Assembly (NCBI GenBank): GCA_016200445.1 | Contig: JACQEQ010000219.1 | Coordinates: forward strand, 1-6,297 | Direction of reading: 5' to 3' | Origin: Gammaproteobacteria bacterium | GTDB taxonomy: Bacteria; Pseudomonadota; Gammaproteobacteria; SG8-11 | DNA length: 6,297 nt | Shown: positions 1 to 6,164 of the stretch, in pieces | Numbering within the stretch: position 1 is the first letter of the stretch | Layout: each line of letters opens with the position of its first letter | The notes under the pieces: generated by a model | What the model was told of the DNA's origin: nothing | What the model saw: the letters and a program-made list of their open reading frames with translations, nothing else | The model's database searches: none | Translations under genes and position numbers: made by a program

Positions 1-22
1 AACAATCCATGAACAACAGGTC

Positions 23-57
23 GCCTGAACCAGATTCTTATACCCCACCGTTCAGGC
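23..57. repeat. Perfect 8-bp inverted repeat, 19-base spacer
   Basis: GCCTGAAC at 23-30 is the exact reverse complement of GTTCAGGC at 50-57, around a 19-base spacer. There is no T-run on either side, so it is not a typical intrinsic terminator. It could be a regulator-binding dyad, part of a structured RNA, or chance. Confidence 0.45.
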
Positions 58-126
58 TCATCCTTGCACTGGAATAGACTGCCGAAAGGCTTGTATTTGC
101 ACAGCGGAATACTTTTACTCAGCATT

Positions 127-167
127 GATTTTGCAGCGCCGCTCGTGCTTAGCCAGGCTGCAAAATC
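127..167. repeat. Perfect 11-bp inverted repeat, 19-base spacer
   Basis: GATTTTGCAGC at 127-137 is the exact reverse complement of GCTGCAAAATC at 157-167. The spacer is 19 bases, the same length as in the dyad at 23-57, although the arm sequences are unrelated. It sits just upstream of the doubtful minus-strand ATG at 125. There is no adjacent T-tract. Function is unknown. Confidence 0.5.
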
Positions 168-188
168 TCTGCGGTGTCACCGGTTCGA

Positions 189-206
189 TGCACAGGCGGC
201 TGTGCA
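189..206. repeat. Perfect 7-bp hairpin with 4-base loop
   Basis: TGCACAG at 189-195 pairs with CTGTGCA at 200-206 around a GCGG loop. It is a compact stable stem without a following T-run. It may be a weak 3' structure of the mutY-yggX transcript. Confidence 0.4.
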
Positions 207-305
207 CTCACTAGGGGAGGCGCTGACATTCGGCGGGTTTGTACATCCTTTAAAATGTCAAATCAGCGCATCTCTGAGTGCGCCATGCTGCGAACTTTGC
301 CAATG

Positions 306-581
306 TTATTTCTTCGACGGCGGCACGAAGCCGGGCGGGGGTGCCGAACCGCCGCCGAAGAAAAATTTCTCCATTTCGGCTTCGAGAAATTTGCGGTGCG
401 CGGGATCGATCGGCGTGAGCCGGTTTTCGTTCATCAGCATGGTTTGATGTTTCAACCAGCGTTGCCAGGCTTCTTTGCTGACGCTGTCGAATATTTTCTG
501 CCCCAGTTCGCCGGGGTAGGTCATGTAATCCAAACCTTCGGCTTCTTTTTTCAGGTACACACATTGGACCAAGCGGGCCAT
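306..581 (-). CDS. yggX: Probable Fe(2+)-trafficking protein YggX
   Basis: A small cytoplasmic protein of the YggX family, linked in enterobacteria to iron handling and to protecting iron-sulfur enzymes from oxidative damage. The 91-residue product matches the family length (91 in E. coli). It keeps the conserved early cysteine (Cys7), the [10 protein letters not shown] segment, the [18 protein letters not shown] segment and a Lys-Lys end. The frame can be opened upstream at a GTG (584). I chose the ATG at 581 because the product then aligns with known family starts and an AGGAG (593-589) lies 7 bases upstream. That ATG shares its A with the TGA stop of mutY (TGATG), implying translational coupling. 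The tail before the end is Gly/Pro-rich ([13 protein letters not shown]), a modest family variation. The gene pair mutY-yggX is conserved in many Gammaproteobacteria. Confidence 0.95.
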   Translation of the reverse strand: MARLVQCVYLKKEAEGLDYMTYPGELGQKIFDSVSKEAWQRWLKHQTMLMNENRLTPIDPAHRKFLEAEMEKFFFGGGSAPPPGFVPPSKK

Positions 582-1648
582 CACGGAACTCCTAGTTGTT
601 GGGCGCGTAGCTCGTCGAGCAAACGCTTTACAGGCGCGGCAAGTCCGCGCGCATCGGGTTGAACGGAGTTATACCAGACTCGCGCGCCGCCTTCCATGAC
701 AGCGCGTTCCGAATCGCGTGCGATGACATGAATTGGCTGAATTTCCAGGTGGAAATGGCTGAACGTATGTCGCACGCGGTCCCATGCATGTGCATGCTCG
801 ACCTGCAAATTCATTTGACCGGCAAGCCAACTACGCCAATCGGTCTGCGGCTCGCATTCGGGGAAGCTCCATAGCCCGCCCCAAATCCCAACCGGCGGAC
901 GCTGTTCCAGCAAGACTTCACCGGCGGGATTGGTAATCATCAGCATCGCGCAGTGGCGCACCGGCAATACTTTACGGGGCTTGGGAAACGGGTAGCGCGC
1001 AACCTCATTTTGTAGCAAGGCTTGACATTTATTATGTACGGGGCACCGATCGCAGGCCGGATTCTTAGGGGTACAGACAGTCGCGCCTAAATCCATAATC
1101 GCTTGGGTATAGTGTGCTACGCGTTCAACAGGGGTGAGTTGCTCCGCCCGCTGCCACAGTTGTCTTTCCACGCTGGCTTGCCCCGTCCAGCCTTCAAGGG
1201 CAAAGTAACGCGCCAGCACGCGCTTGACGTTGCCGTCGAGAATTGACTGGCGCTGGTTAAATGCTAACGCCAGAATTGCACCGGCGGTAGATTTACCGAT
1301 GCCAGGGAGCGCTTGTACGGCCGCGATCTCGGACGGAAATTCACCCTGATATTGGTCGCGAATAATTTGCGCGGCGCGGTGTAAATTACGTGCACGCGCG
1401 TAGTAACCCAGGCCGGTCCACAGGTGCAGTACTTCGTCCGACGAGGCAGCGGCCAACGCTGCCAGATCGGGAAAACGCTGCATAAAGCGCGTGAAATAGC
1501 CGATCACGCTGGCCACTTGGGTTTGTTGCAACATGATCTCTGAAACCCACACGCGATAGGGTGTGGGTTTATGCTGCCAAGGCAGGTCGTTGCGGCCGTG
1601 CTGGTCAAACCAAGTGAGTAACTGCACGCTAAAGTCACGTGTTGGCAT
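581..1648 (-). CDS. mutY: Adenine DNA glycosylase MutY
   Basis: A base-excision repair enzyme that removes adenine mispaired with 8-oxoguanine, preventing G:C to T:A transversions. The 355-residue product is close to the E. coli length (350), and key positions fall at the same numbers. The catalytic Glu37 is in [10 protein letters not shown], the helix-hairpin-helix is LPGIGKSTA (114-122), and the catalytic Asp138 is in LDGNVKRV. The four 4Fe-4S ligands are Cys192, Cys199, Cys202 and Cys208 (C-X6-C-X2-C-X5-C). The C-terminal NUDIX-like 8-oxoG recognition domain spans about 228-350 and contains the FSH motif (296-298). The start at 1648 gives an N-terminus aligned with the family; only a weak GAGA lies 7 bases upstream. 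The gene overlaps yggX by one base and is divergent from the 1733 gene. No convincing promoter was found in the 84-base gap. Nothing suggests loss of function. Confidence 0.98.
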   Translation of the reverse strand: MPTRDFSVQLLTWFDQHGRNDLPWQHKPTPYRVWVSEIMLQQTQVASVIGYFTRFMQRFPDLAALAAASSDEVLHLWTGLGYYARARNLHRAAQIIRDQYQGEFPSEIAAVQALPGIGKSTAGAILALAFNQRQSILDGNVKRVLARYFALEGWTGQASVERQLWQRAEQLTPVERVAHYTQAIMDLGATVCTPKNPACDRCPVHNKCQALLQNEVARYPFPKPRKVLPVRHCAMLMITNPAGEVLLEQRPPVGIWGGLWSFPECEPQTDWRSWLAGQMNLQVEHAHAWDRVRHTFSHFHLEIQPIHVIARDSERAVMEGGARVWYNSVQPDARGLAAPVKRLLDELRAQQLGVP

Positions 1649-1732
1649 GTCAAAGTCTCGTGGTGGCTACGAAGCGTCGCAGGTTACGGTTAGTCTAGAG
1701 CAACTTACAAATTCACACAGCACAGGGAGTAT

Positions 1733-2134
1733 ATGGTTACTCAAGAGCAACATGCGGTGTTGATCAAGGGCAACAACGGGGCGACCTCGAACAGCCTGCT
1801 GACAGTGTCACGTTACGACCGGCAAGCGCGCGTAGCCCGGGCGCTAAAAATTCTCGGCATCTGTTGGCTCAGTGCGATTGGATTCTTTTTTACATTTATT
1901 CCGGCCTTTCATTTAGTCAGCGCCTTAGTGCTGCTTATTCTCGGACCCGTACTGGCCTACAAGCGCTACAATACCGCCTTCATCAATGACAAGGTGCAAG
2001 GGCGTTGTCCTGCCTGTGCGCAAGAAATCACTGTGGATTTTGAAACCGACGATAAGCTACCAAAATGGACCTACTGCCCGTTGTGCAAGGCACCGATCCA
2101 GATCGTTGTCGATGAACCCCCGAAACCGAGTTAA
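1733..2134 (+). CDS. Unrecognised membrane protein with C-terminal zinc ribbon
   Basis: I do not recognise this 133-residue protein as a named family. In order it has a polar N-terminus (1-26) and a basic amphipathic segment with Arg27, Arg30, Arg33, Arg36 and Lys39. Two closely spaced hydrophobic helices follow, about 38-56 and 58-76, separated by Pro57. A soluble tail carries two CXXC knuckles (Cys92/Cys95 in RCPAC and Cys115/Cys118 in YCPLC), 19 residues apart. This is a typical four-cysteine zinc ribbon. The basic residues flanking the helical hairpin suggest both ends are cytoplasmic. There is no signal peptide. The ATG at 1733 is preceded by AGGGAG (1724-1729), a good Shine-Dalgarno but set close (3-5 bases). 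The gene is divergent from mutY, and a likely small membrane peptide gene follows 5 bases after its stop. A cytoplasm-facing metal-binding, redox or partner-binding role is possible but unproven. Confidence 0.8.
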   Translation: MVTQEQHAVLIKGNNGATSNSLLTVSRYDRQARVARALKILGICWLSAIGFFFTFIPAFHLVSALVLLILGPVLAYKRYNTAFINDKVQGRCPACAQEITVDFETDDKLPKWTYCPLCKAPIQIVVDEPPKPS

Positions 2135-2139
2135 CCCGC

Positions 2140-2241
2140 ATGCGTGCAGTCATGGCAATTTTAGTAATTACAATTTTTGTATTCGCGGTGCTGGCTAGCA
2201 TCAGCTTATTTCTGTTTCAGATGGGCGTGTTTGGAAAGTGA
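2140..2241 (+). CDS. Putative 33-residue single-helix membrane peptide
   Basis: A small open frame starts 5 bases after the stop of the zinc-ribbon gene and encodes MRAVMAILVITIF..., ending in QMGVFGK. After a short N-terminus with one arginine, nearly all of residues 4-27 are hydrophobic, forming one clear transmembrane helix, with a short C-terminal tail ending in lysine. The ribosome binding site is weak (GAG, 9 bases upstream), so translation may depend on reinitiation from the preceding gene. A second in-frame ATG lies at 2152. It resembles the small membrane proteins often found beside membrane genes, and a structural partnership with the zinc-ribbon protein is an inference from position alone. 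The single-helix composition argues for coding, but 34 codons is short enough for chance. Confidence 0.5.
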   Translation: MRAVMAILVITIFVFAVLASISLFLFQMGVFGK

Positions 2242-2268
2242 CGATGGCAAAAATTTTCTGTTTGCAAA

Positions 2269-2342
2269 TGGAGCGGGTGATGGGAATCGAACCCACGCTA
2301 TCAGCTTGGGAAGCTGAAGTTCTACCATTGAACTACACCCGC
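2269..2342 (-). tRNA. glyU: tRNA-Gly, anticodon CCC
   Basis: On the minus strand the complete cloverleaf reads as follows. The acceptor GCGGGTG pairs with CACCCGC. The D-stem GTTC/GAAC encloses AATGGTA. The anticodon stem TCAGC/GCTGA encloses loop TTCCCAA, with anticodon CCC at 2310-2308. The T-stem GTGGG/CCCAT encloses TTCGATT. The discriminator is T and the CCA end is encoded (2271-2269). The total is 74 bases with CCA. It decodes GGG glycine codons and resembles E. coli glyU. It is transcribed against the flanking plus-strand genes. Downstream on the minus strand there is only a weak GCAAA/TTTGC dyad overlapping an AAAATTTTT run (2265-2247), which might serve as a terminator. Confidence 0.97.
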
Positions 2343-2353
2343 GCGAGCGCACA

Positions 2354-2382
2354 TGTATACCGTGAAGTTTACGGGGTGTCAA
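2354..2382 (-). promoter_or_regulatory. Sigma-70 promoter of tRNA-Gly
   Basis: On the minus strand a perfect -35 box TTGACA (2382-2377) is separated by exactly 17 bases from a -10 box TATACA (2359-2354). Transcription would start near 2347, giving a leader of about five bases before the tRNA. The stretch between the -10 box and the tRNA is GC-rich (GTGCGCTCGC). GC-rich discriminators are typical of stable-RNA promoters under growth-rate or stringent control, so such control is inferred here. The -35 box lies immediately before the thiS ribosome binding site on the other strand. Confidence 0.85.
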
Positions 2383-2392
2383 AAGGTCCGCT

Positions 2393-2593
2393 ATGGTGAT
2401 TTTAGTCAATGGCACACGCCATGAATTACCGGCCGGGAGTAATGCCATGCAGTTGATAGAACAACTAGGATTAACCGGCAAACGCCTGGCATTGGAAATC
2501 AATCTGGAAATTGTGCCGCGCAGTCAGTATGCCGCGTACTTGCTAAGCGAAGGCGACCGCGTCGAAGTGGTGCACGCCATCGGCGGCGGTTAG
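2393..2593 (+). CDS. thiS: Sulfur carrier protein ThiS
   Basis: A ubiquitin-fold sulfur carrier for the thiazole moiety of thiamine. Its C-terminal glycine is adenylylated by ThiF and converted to a thiocarboxylate, which donates sulfur to ThiG. The product is 66 residues, exactly the E. coli ThiS length, and has the family's VNG start, the LALEINLEIVPRSQY core and an Ile-Gly-Gly-Gly end; the terminal Gly-Gly is essential for activity. The ATG at 2393 is preceded by AAAAGG with 6 bases of spacing. Upstream there is only 50 bases before the antisense tRNA-Gly, so its own promoter would have to lie in or across the tRNA region, or it is read from farther upstream. No thiF, thiC or thiE is in the window. 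thiG follows after 72 bases. Confidence 0.95.
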   Translation: MVILVNGTRHELPAGSNAMQLIEQLGLTGKRLALEINLEIVPRSQYAAYLLSEGDRVEVVHAIGGG

Positions 2594-2622
2594 CGCGCTC
2601 ACTGCCGGCGTCACTTTAAAGC

Positions 2623-2628
2623 TATAAT
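2623..2628 (+). promoter_or_regulatory. Possible -10 box of an internal promoter for thiG
   Basis: A perfect TATAAT lies between thiS and thiG, placing a start near 2635 and a leader of about 30 bases before the thiG ATG. The -35 region at 17-18 bases spacing (around 2599-2605) is a poor match, so activity would need an activator or would be weak. No TPP riboswitch signature is visible in this gap. Confidence 0.4.
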
Positions 2629-2665
2629 TCCAGCCTTTCTTTTCAACAATTTATTGGTACCCGTC

Positions 2666-3469
2666 ATGTCAAATCACGCTACTGCAACGCGCGACAGTCC
2701 GCTGATCATCGCAGGCAAGCACTATGCTTCGCGCTTATTGGTTGGCAGCGGTAAATATCGCGACCTGGATGAGACGCGTCTGGCGACAGAAGCCAGCGGC
2801 GCGCAAATTGTAACCGTCGCGATCCGCCGCACTAACATCGGCCAGAAACCGGGCGAACCGAATCTGCTCGATGTGTTACCGCCCGCGCGTTACACCATTC
2901 TGCCAAATACCGCCGGTTGTTATACGGTGGACGATGCAGTACGAACCTGTCGCCTTGCGCGTGAAATGTTAGATGGCCACGACCTGGTGAAGCTGGAAGT
3001 CATCGGCGATGAAAAGACCTTGTACCCCGACGTGGTCGCGACCATGAAAGCGGCGGAAATCTTGGTGAAAGACGGCTTCAAGGTGATGGTCTATACCACC
3101 GACGATCCGTTAATCGCCAAGCGCCTGGAAGAAATCGGCTGTGTCGCCGTGATGCCGTTGGCGGCGCCGATTGGGTCAGGTCTTGGCATTCGCAACCCAT
3201 ATAACATTCTGACCATCATCGAAAACGCCAAGGTGCCAATTCTTGTTGATGCGGGTGTCGGCACTGCGTCCGATGCAGCACTGGCAATGGAATTAGGTTG
3301 CGATGGCGTCTTGATGAACACCGCTATCGCCGGCGCGAAGCATCCGGTTTTAATGGCCTCGGCGATGAAGAAGGCGATTGAGGCCGGACGCGAAGCATTT
3401 CTTGCCGGACGTATTCCACGCAAACGTTACGCCAGCGCCTCGTCACCTTCTGACGGTTTGTTCTTCTAA
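2666..3469 (+). CDS. thiG: Thiazole synthase ThiG
   Basis: A TIM-barrel enzyme that condenses 1-deoxy-D-xylulose 5-phosphate, a glycine-derived imine and ThiS-thiocarboxylate sulfur into the thiazole phosphate of thiamine. From the ATG at 2666 the product is 267 residues (E. coli has about 256). It shows GSGKY (27-31) and the TVAIRRTN segment near 50-57. PNTAGC is at 80-85, and KLEVIGD contains the Schiff-base Lys109. The phosphate-binding late-barrel motifs PIGSGLGI and [12 protein letters not shown] follow. A TTG at 2654 could extend the frame by four residues, but it has no ribosome binding site and falls in the leader, so ATG is preferred even though its own Shine-Dalgarno is weak (GGT). 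It is followed 6 bases later by trmB, indicating co-transcription. Confidence 0.97.
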   Translation: MSNHATATRDSPLIIAGKHYASRLLVGSGKYRDLDETRLATEASGAQIVTVAIRRTNIGQKPGEPNLLDVLPPARYTILPNTAGCYTVDDAVRTCRLAREMLDGHDLVKLEVIGDEKTLYPDVVATMKAAEILVKDGFKVMVYTTDDPLIAKRLEEIGCVAVMPLAAPIGSGLGIRNPYNILTIIENAKVPILVDAGVGTASDAALAMELGCDGVLMNTAIAGAKHPVLMASAMKKAIEAGREAFLAGRIPRKRYASASSPSDGLFF

Positions 3470-3475
3470 AACATT

Positions 3476-4168
3476 ATGGTTGAGCCTGAATCGCCGCTGC
3501 GGCACATCCGCAGTTTTGTGCGCCGCGAAGGGCGCATCACCGTCGCACAACAACGTGCGCTTTCAACCTTGTGGCCGCGCTTCGGAATTACGCCCGGCGC
3601 TGAGGAGCTTGATCTTGACTTAATCTTCGGGCGCCGCGCGCCGCGCATTCTGGAAATCGGCTTCGGTATGGGCGACTCGTTGCTGGCCTGCGCGAACGCG
3701 CATTCCGAAACCGACTACCTCGGCATTGAAGTGCACCGCCCTGGTATCGGCGGCGTGTTACGTAAGCTCGACGAGCTGAACCTCAGCAACGTGCGCATTA
3801 TCGACGGCGATGCCTTGGTGGCGCTGCGTATGAATATCAGCGATGCAGCGTTCGATGCGATTTATGTGTTCTTTCCCGACCCGTGGCCAAAAAAGCGTCA
3901 CCATAAACGCCGTCTGGTGCAGCCAGATTTCATGACGTTGATGCACGCCAAATTAAAACCCGGTGGACTACTGCATTTTGCAACCGATTGGGACAACTAT
4001 GCGCAACACATGCTGGACGTGGTCAATGCTACACCGCAATTTCGCAATACCGCAGGTGTAGGTCAGTTTGCAGCTTCGCGCGGGGAACGTCCTGAAACCA
4101 AATTCGAACGCCGCGGTCTTGCGCTCGGCCATGACGTCTGGGATTTAATTGTGGAGAAAGCGCGGTAA
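3476..4168 (+). CDS. trmB: tRNA (guanine-N7-)-methyltransferase TrmB
   Basis: A Rossmann-fold SAM-dependent enzyme that makes m7G at position 46 in the variable loop of tRNAs. The 230-residue product is near the family length (239 in E. coli). The SAM-binding motif EIGFGMG is at 60-66, the acidic GIEVHRPG at 83-90 and the NVRIIDGDA segment at 105-113. The family signature FFPDPWPKKRHHKRR starts at 132, followed by FATDWDNYA (168-176) and the C-terminal TKFERRG (208-214). The start lies 6 bases after the thiG stop and lacks a visible Shine-Dalgarno, so translation is probably coupled to thiG. The gene ends 11 bases from the convergent response regulator. The link to thiamine genes appears to be positional. 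Confidence 0.97.
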   Translation: MVEPESPLRHIRSFVRREGRITVAQQRALSTLWPRFGITPGAEELDLDLIFGRRAPRILEIGFGMGDSLLACANAHSETDYLGIEVHRPGIGGVLRKLDELNLSNVRIIDGDALVALRMNISDAAFDAIYVFFPDPWPKKRHHKRRLVQPDFMTLMHAKLKPGGLLHFATDWDNYAQHMLDVVNATPQFRNTAGVGQFAASRGERPETKFERRGLALGHDVWDLIVEKAR

Positions 4169-4179
4169 TTTACAGCGGC

Positions 4180-4890
4180 TTATTGTCCTGCAGCGGGTTG
4201 TTCAGACTCCAAATGCTCTAAGCGATAGCCGTGCTGGTAAATCGCGCTCAGACGCCATCCGCGCTCTTGGTTAAGATCGAGCTTTTTGCGAATACGGCTC
4301 ATATGGGTGTCGACGGTTCGGGTGTTGACATCAGACGAACGTCCCCACACCGACTCCAGAATGTGGCCACGCGATAAAATCCGCCCGGTGTTTTTAACCA
4401 AGAACAAAGCAAGATCAAACTCTTTGCCGGTTAAATCAATGGCTTCGCCGGCACGCGAAATACTGCGCCGCGCCGAATCGAAACTCAGACCACCCACGTC
4501 GATGACTTCCCGCTCAGCACCCGTACCACCGACGCGTCGGCCCAGCGCTGTGATGCGCGCGAGCAGCTCCATACGCCGGATCGGCTTCACCATGTAGTCG
4601 TCGGCGCCCAGCTCCAACGAACGCACGATATCTTCTTCGCTGTCGCGTGCCGTCACAAACAATACCGGGATCCGCCAGTCGACATGCTCGCGCACCCAGC
4701 GCAATACTTCGTCGCCGCTGACGTCCGGAAGATTCCAATCCATCATTAACAAATCAAAACTGTCGTGGCTCATGTTTTTCATGAGCGTCTTCCCAGCCGA
4801 AAAAATCGTGCTGGTGTGGCCAGCCGCTTCAAGCCAGAGATTTAATAGCTCAGCTTGGTGTGAATCGTCTTCGAGCAATGCAATGCGCAC
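4180..4890 (-). CDS. OmpR/PhoB-family response regulator, no kinase in window
   Basis: A two-component DNA-binding regulator of 236 residues. The receiver domain (about 1-118) has acidic residues Glu7, Asp8 and Asp9, the phosphoacceptor Asp51 in MMDWNLPDVSG, the switch Thr80 and the conserved Lys102 in the KP motif. A winged-helix domain (about 130-226) contains LTGKEFDLALFL, the recognition-helix region RTVDTHMSRIRKKL and a GYRLE end. The frame extends to a TTG at 4896, but the AGGAG at 4901-4897 directly abuts it. The GTG at 4890 has ideal 6-base spacing and gives the standard MRIALLEDD start. No histidine kinase lies beside it, so partner and signal are unknown. A palindromic AT-rich dyad about 50 bases upstream is a candidate operator. 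It converges on trmB with an 11-base gap and no terminator. Confidence 0.93.
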   Translation of the reverse strand: MRIALLEDDSHQAELLNLWLEAAGHTSTIFSAGKTLMKNMSHDSFDLLMMDWNLPDVSGDEVLRWVREHVDWRIPVLFVTARDSEEDIVRSLELGADDYMVKPIRRMELLARITALGRRVGGTGAEREVIDVGGLSFDSARRSISRAGEAIDLTGKEFDLALFLVKNTGRILSRGHILESVWGRSSDVNTRTVDTHMSRIRKKLDLNQERGWRLSAIYQHGYRLEHLESEQPAAGQ

Positions 4891-4936
4891 ACACAACTCC
4901 TAACAACTTTGATTTTTATTATTACCTATCGCCATA

Positions 4937-4957
4937 TAATTTTTATCACAAAAATTA
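4937..4957. repeat. AT-rich perfect dyad upstream of the response regulator
   Basis: TAATTTTT at 4937-4944 is the exact reverse complement of AAAAATTA at 4950-4957, around ATCAC. It lies in the only AT-rich intergenic region of the window, 47 bases upstream of the response regulator GTG. It could be an operator or UP-type element. Most of it overlaps the word shared with the fba upstream region. A plus-strand TATAAT (4935-4940) overlaps but no gene follows it. Confidence 0.5.
4939..4954 (-). promoter_or_regulatory. Shared 16-base word, copy 1 (upstream of response regulator)
   Basis: Read on the minus strand this is TTTTTGTGATAAAAAT; the fba copy differs only at the ninth base (T). It ends 48 bases before the GTG start. 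It contains TTGTGA (4951-4946), a partial -35 match, but the sequence 17 bases on (TAGGTA) is a poor -10, while TAATAAT farther on is out of register. Regulatory function is inferred from recurrence and position only. Confidence 0.35.
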
Positions 4958-4980
4958 CGCACTCGCATTCCCACCGCTGT

Positions 4981-5011
4981 AAAAAAGAAGGGCCGCGTGT
5001 GCGACCCTTCT
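4981..5011 (-). terminator. Intrinsic terminator of fba
   Basis: On the minus strand AGAAGGG (5011-5005) pairs with CCCTTCT (4992-4986). The stem continues across one mismatch with three more pairs around a 4-base loop and is followed directly by a T-run (4985-4981). This is a canonical rho-independent terminator, about 50 bases beyond the fba stop. Only the minus-strand orientation has the T-tract, so it also insulates the response regulator promoter from fba transcription. Confidence 0.9.
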
Positions 5012-5027
5012 GTTCCTTGAAATTGTC

Positions 5028-5048
5028 CGCGCGGCGTCCTGCCGCGCG
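5028..5048 (-). repeat. GC-rich 8-bp hairpin just after the fba stop
   Basis: CGCGCGGC (5028-5035) is the exact reverse complement of GCCGCGCG (5041-5048), around a 5-base loop. It begins 7 bases beyond the fba stop codon and lies between that stop and the intrinsic terminator. It has no T-run, so it is more likely a 3'-end stabilising stem of the fba mRNA than a second terminator. Confidence 0.6.
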
Positions 5049-5055
5049 TTAATCA

Positions 5056-6120
5056 TTACTTAACCTTCGGAATCAACTCACCGGCGCCATAACGTTTAGC
5101 CATTTTTTCCAGCGACATCGGCTTGAGCTTAGATGCTTGACCAGCCGTGCCAAATGCTTCATAGCGAATTTTGCAGATATCTTTCATTGCAGCAGTCGAT
5201 GCCTTAAGGAATTTACGCGGATCAAATTCCTTGGGGTTTTCTGCCAGGAATTTGCGAATTGCTCCCGTCGATGCCATACGCAGATCGGTGTCGATGTTGA
5301 CTTTACGCACGCCGTGCTTAATGCCTTCGCGGATTTCTTCGAGCGGCACGCCGTAGGTTTGACCCATATCACCGCCGTACTTGTTGATGATCGCCAACCA
5401 TTCTTGCGGCACCGACGACGAGCCGTGCATTACCAAGTGCGTGTTAGGAATACGCGCGTGAATTTCTTTAATGCGCTTGATGGCGAGAATGTCGCCGGTG
5501 GGCGGACGCGTGAACTTGTACGCGCCATGCGAAGTGCCGATGGCAATTGCCAATGCATCGACTTGCGTCTTCTTCACGAAATCCGCTGCTTCGTCCGGGT
5601 CGGTGAGCAACATCGAATGATCCAGCTTGCCTTCTGCACCGGAGCCGTCTTCTTCACCCGCCATGCCGGTTTCCAACGAGCCCAAGCAACCCAACTCACC
5701 TTCCACCGATACGCCGCAAGGATGCGCCATGTCGACGGTACGCTTTGTGATTTCCACATTGTATTCGTAGCTGGCTGGGGTCTTCATGTCTTCTTTCAAC
5801 GAACCATCCATCATCACCGAGGTGAAGCCGAGCTGGATGGACATGTTACATACGCCGGGCGATGCGCCGTGGTCTTGATGAATGCAGATAGGAATATGCG
5901 GCCATTGTTCGCGCGACGCTTCCATCATGGCGCGGATAAACGGCGCACCCGCATAACTGCGCGCACCGGCCGAAGCTTGTGCGATCACCGGTGAGTCGGT
6001 TGCATCTGCCGCTTGCATGATGGAGTGCAGTTGCTCCATGTTGTTCACGTTAAACGCCGGCACGCCATAGTTGTTTTCTGCGGCGTGGTCGAGTAATTGT
6101 CGTAGAGTAATAAATGCCAT
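5056..6120 (-). CDS. fba: Class II fructose-bisphosphate aldolase (Calvin-cycle subtype)
   Basis: A zinc-dependent aldolase interconverting fructose 1,6-bisphosphate with dihydroxyacetone phosphate and glyceraldehyde 3-phosphate, in glycolysis, gluconeogenesis and, in autotrophs, the Calvin cycle. The 354-residue product has the length typical of the CbbA/Fda-type subgroup. It shows [10 protein letters not shown] (18-27) and HQDHG (81-85) with catalytic Asp83 and zinc ligand His84. VEGELG is at 139-144, GTSHGAYKF carries zinc ligand His198, and HGSSSVP carries His232. [13 protein letters not shown] is the phosphate-binding region. The ATG at 6120 has AAGGAG (6132-6127) with 6-base spacing. 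It lies 80 bases downstream of pyk on the same strand without a terminator between, so an operon is likely. The subtype name does not by itself show that the organism fixes CO2. The gene is also called fda or cbbA. Confidence 0.97.
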   Translation of the reverse strand: MAFITLRQLLDHAAENNYGVPAFNVNNMEQLHSIMQAADATDSPVIAQASAGARSYAGAPFIRAMMEASREQWPHIPICIHQDHGASPGVCNMSIQLGFTSVMMDGSLKEDMKTPASYEYNVEITKRTVDMAHPCGVSVEGELGCLGSLETGMAGEEDGSGAEGKLDHSMLLTDPDEAADFVKKTQVDALAIAIGTSHGAYKFTRPPTGDILAIKRIKEIHARIPNTHLVMHGSSSVPQEWLAIINKYGGDMGQTYGVPLEEIREGIKHGVRKVNIDTDLRMASTGAIRKFLAENPKEFDPRKFLKASTAAMKDICKIRYEAFGTAGQASKLKPMSLEKMAKRYGAGELIPKVK

Positions 6121-6164
6121 GTTGGTCTCCTTAAAATTGAATAACGCTGATTTGCGTTTGCCAC

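Larger units (their letters stand above)
1..305. other. Region without a convincing gene, downstream of yggX
   Basis: No recognisable protein or RNA gene was found in these 305 bases. On the minus strand a frame opens at an ATG at 125 and runs off the left edge (about 41 codons). It has no ribosome binding site and uses several rare codons (ATA, AGA, AGG, CGA) in a short stretch, so it is probably not coding. Plus-strand frames here are short or overlap yggX. The region is notable for three perfect inverted repeats, listed separately. A minus-strand TTGACA at 261-256 lacks a convincing -10 box at normal spacing. None of the dyads is followed by a T-run, so no clear terminator for yggX can be named. 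A weak 5-bp dyad (GCGCA at 266-270, TGCGC at 279-283) lies nearest the yggX stop. Confidence 0.5.

Noticed and set aside
9..77. 22-codon plus-strand frame starting MNNRSPEPD
   Set aside because: Too short, no ribosome binding site, no similarity I recognise.
1..125. Minus-strand open frame running off the left edge, starting MLSKSIPLCKYK
   Set aside because: No ribosome binding site, several rare codons in about 41, and no recognised family. It could be revisited with more sequence to the left.
23..167. Integron attC-like sites
   Set aside because: The dyad arms do not fit the GTTRRRY/RYYYAAC core and no cassette genes or integrase are present.
181..195. tRNA T-arm-like GGTTCGAT
   Set aside because: Flanking bases do not form a T-stem and no acceptor or anticodon arm is found.
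64..662. Plus-strand frames of 127 and 162 codons
   Set aside because: They run antisense through yggX and the mutY end, lack recognisable motifs and good ribosome sites.
2244..2399. 51-codon plus-strand frame
   Set aside because: It reads antisense through the tRNA-Gly gene and its promoter and into thiS. Open by chance.
2594..2665. TPP riboswitch before thiG
   Set aside because: The conserved riboswitch core motifs are not visible and the space is too short for the full fold plus an expression platform.
5137..5994. 285-codon plus-strand open frame
   Set aside because: It lies wholly inside fba on the opposite strand, has no recognisable domain, and fba is unambiguous. It is a shadow of fba.
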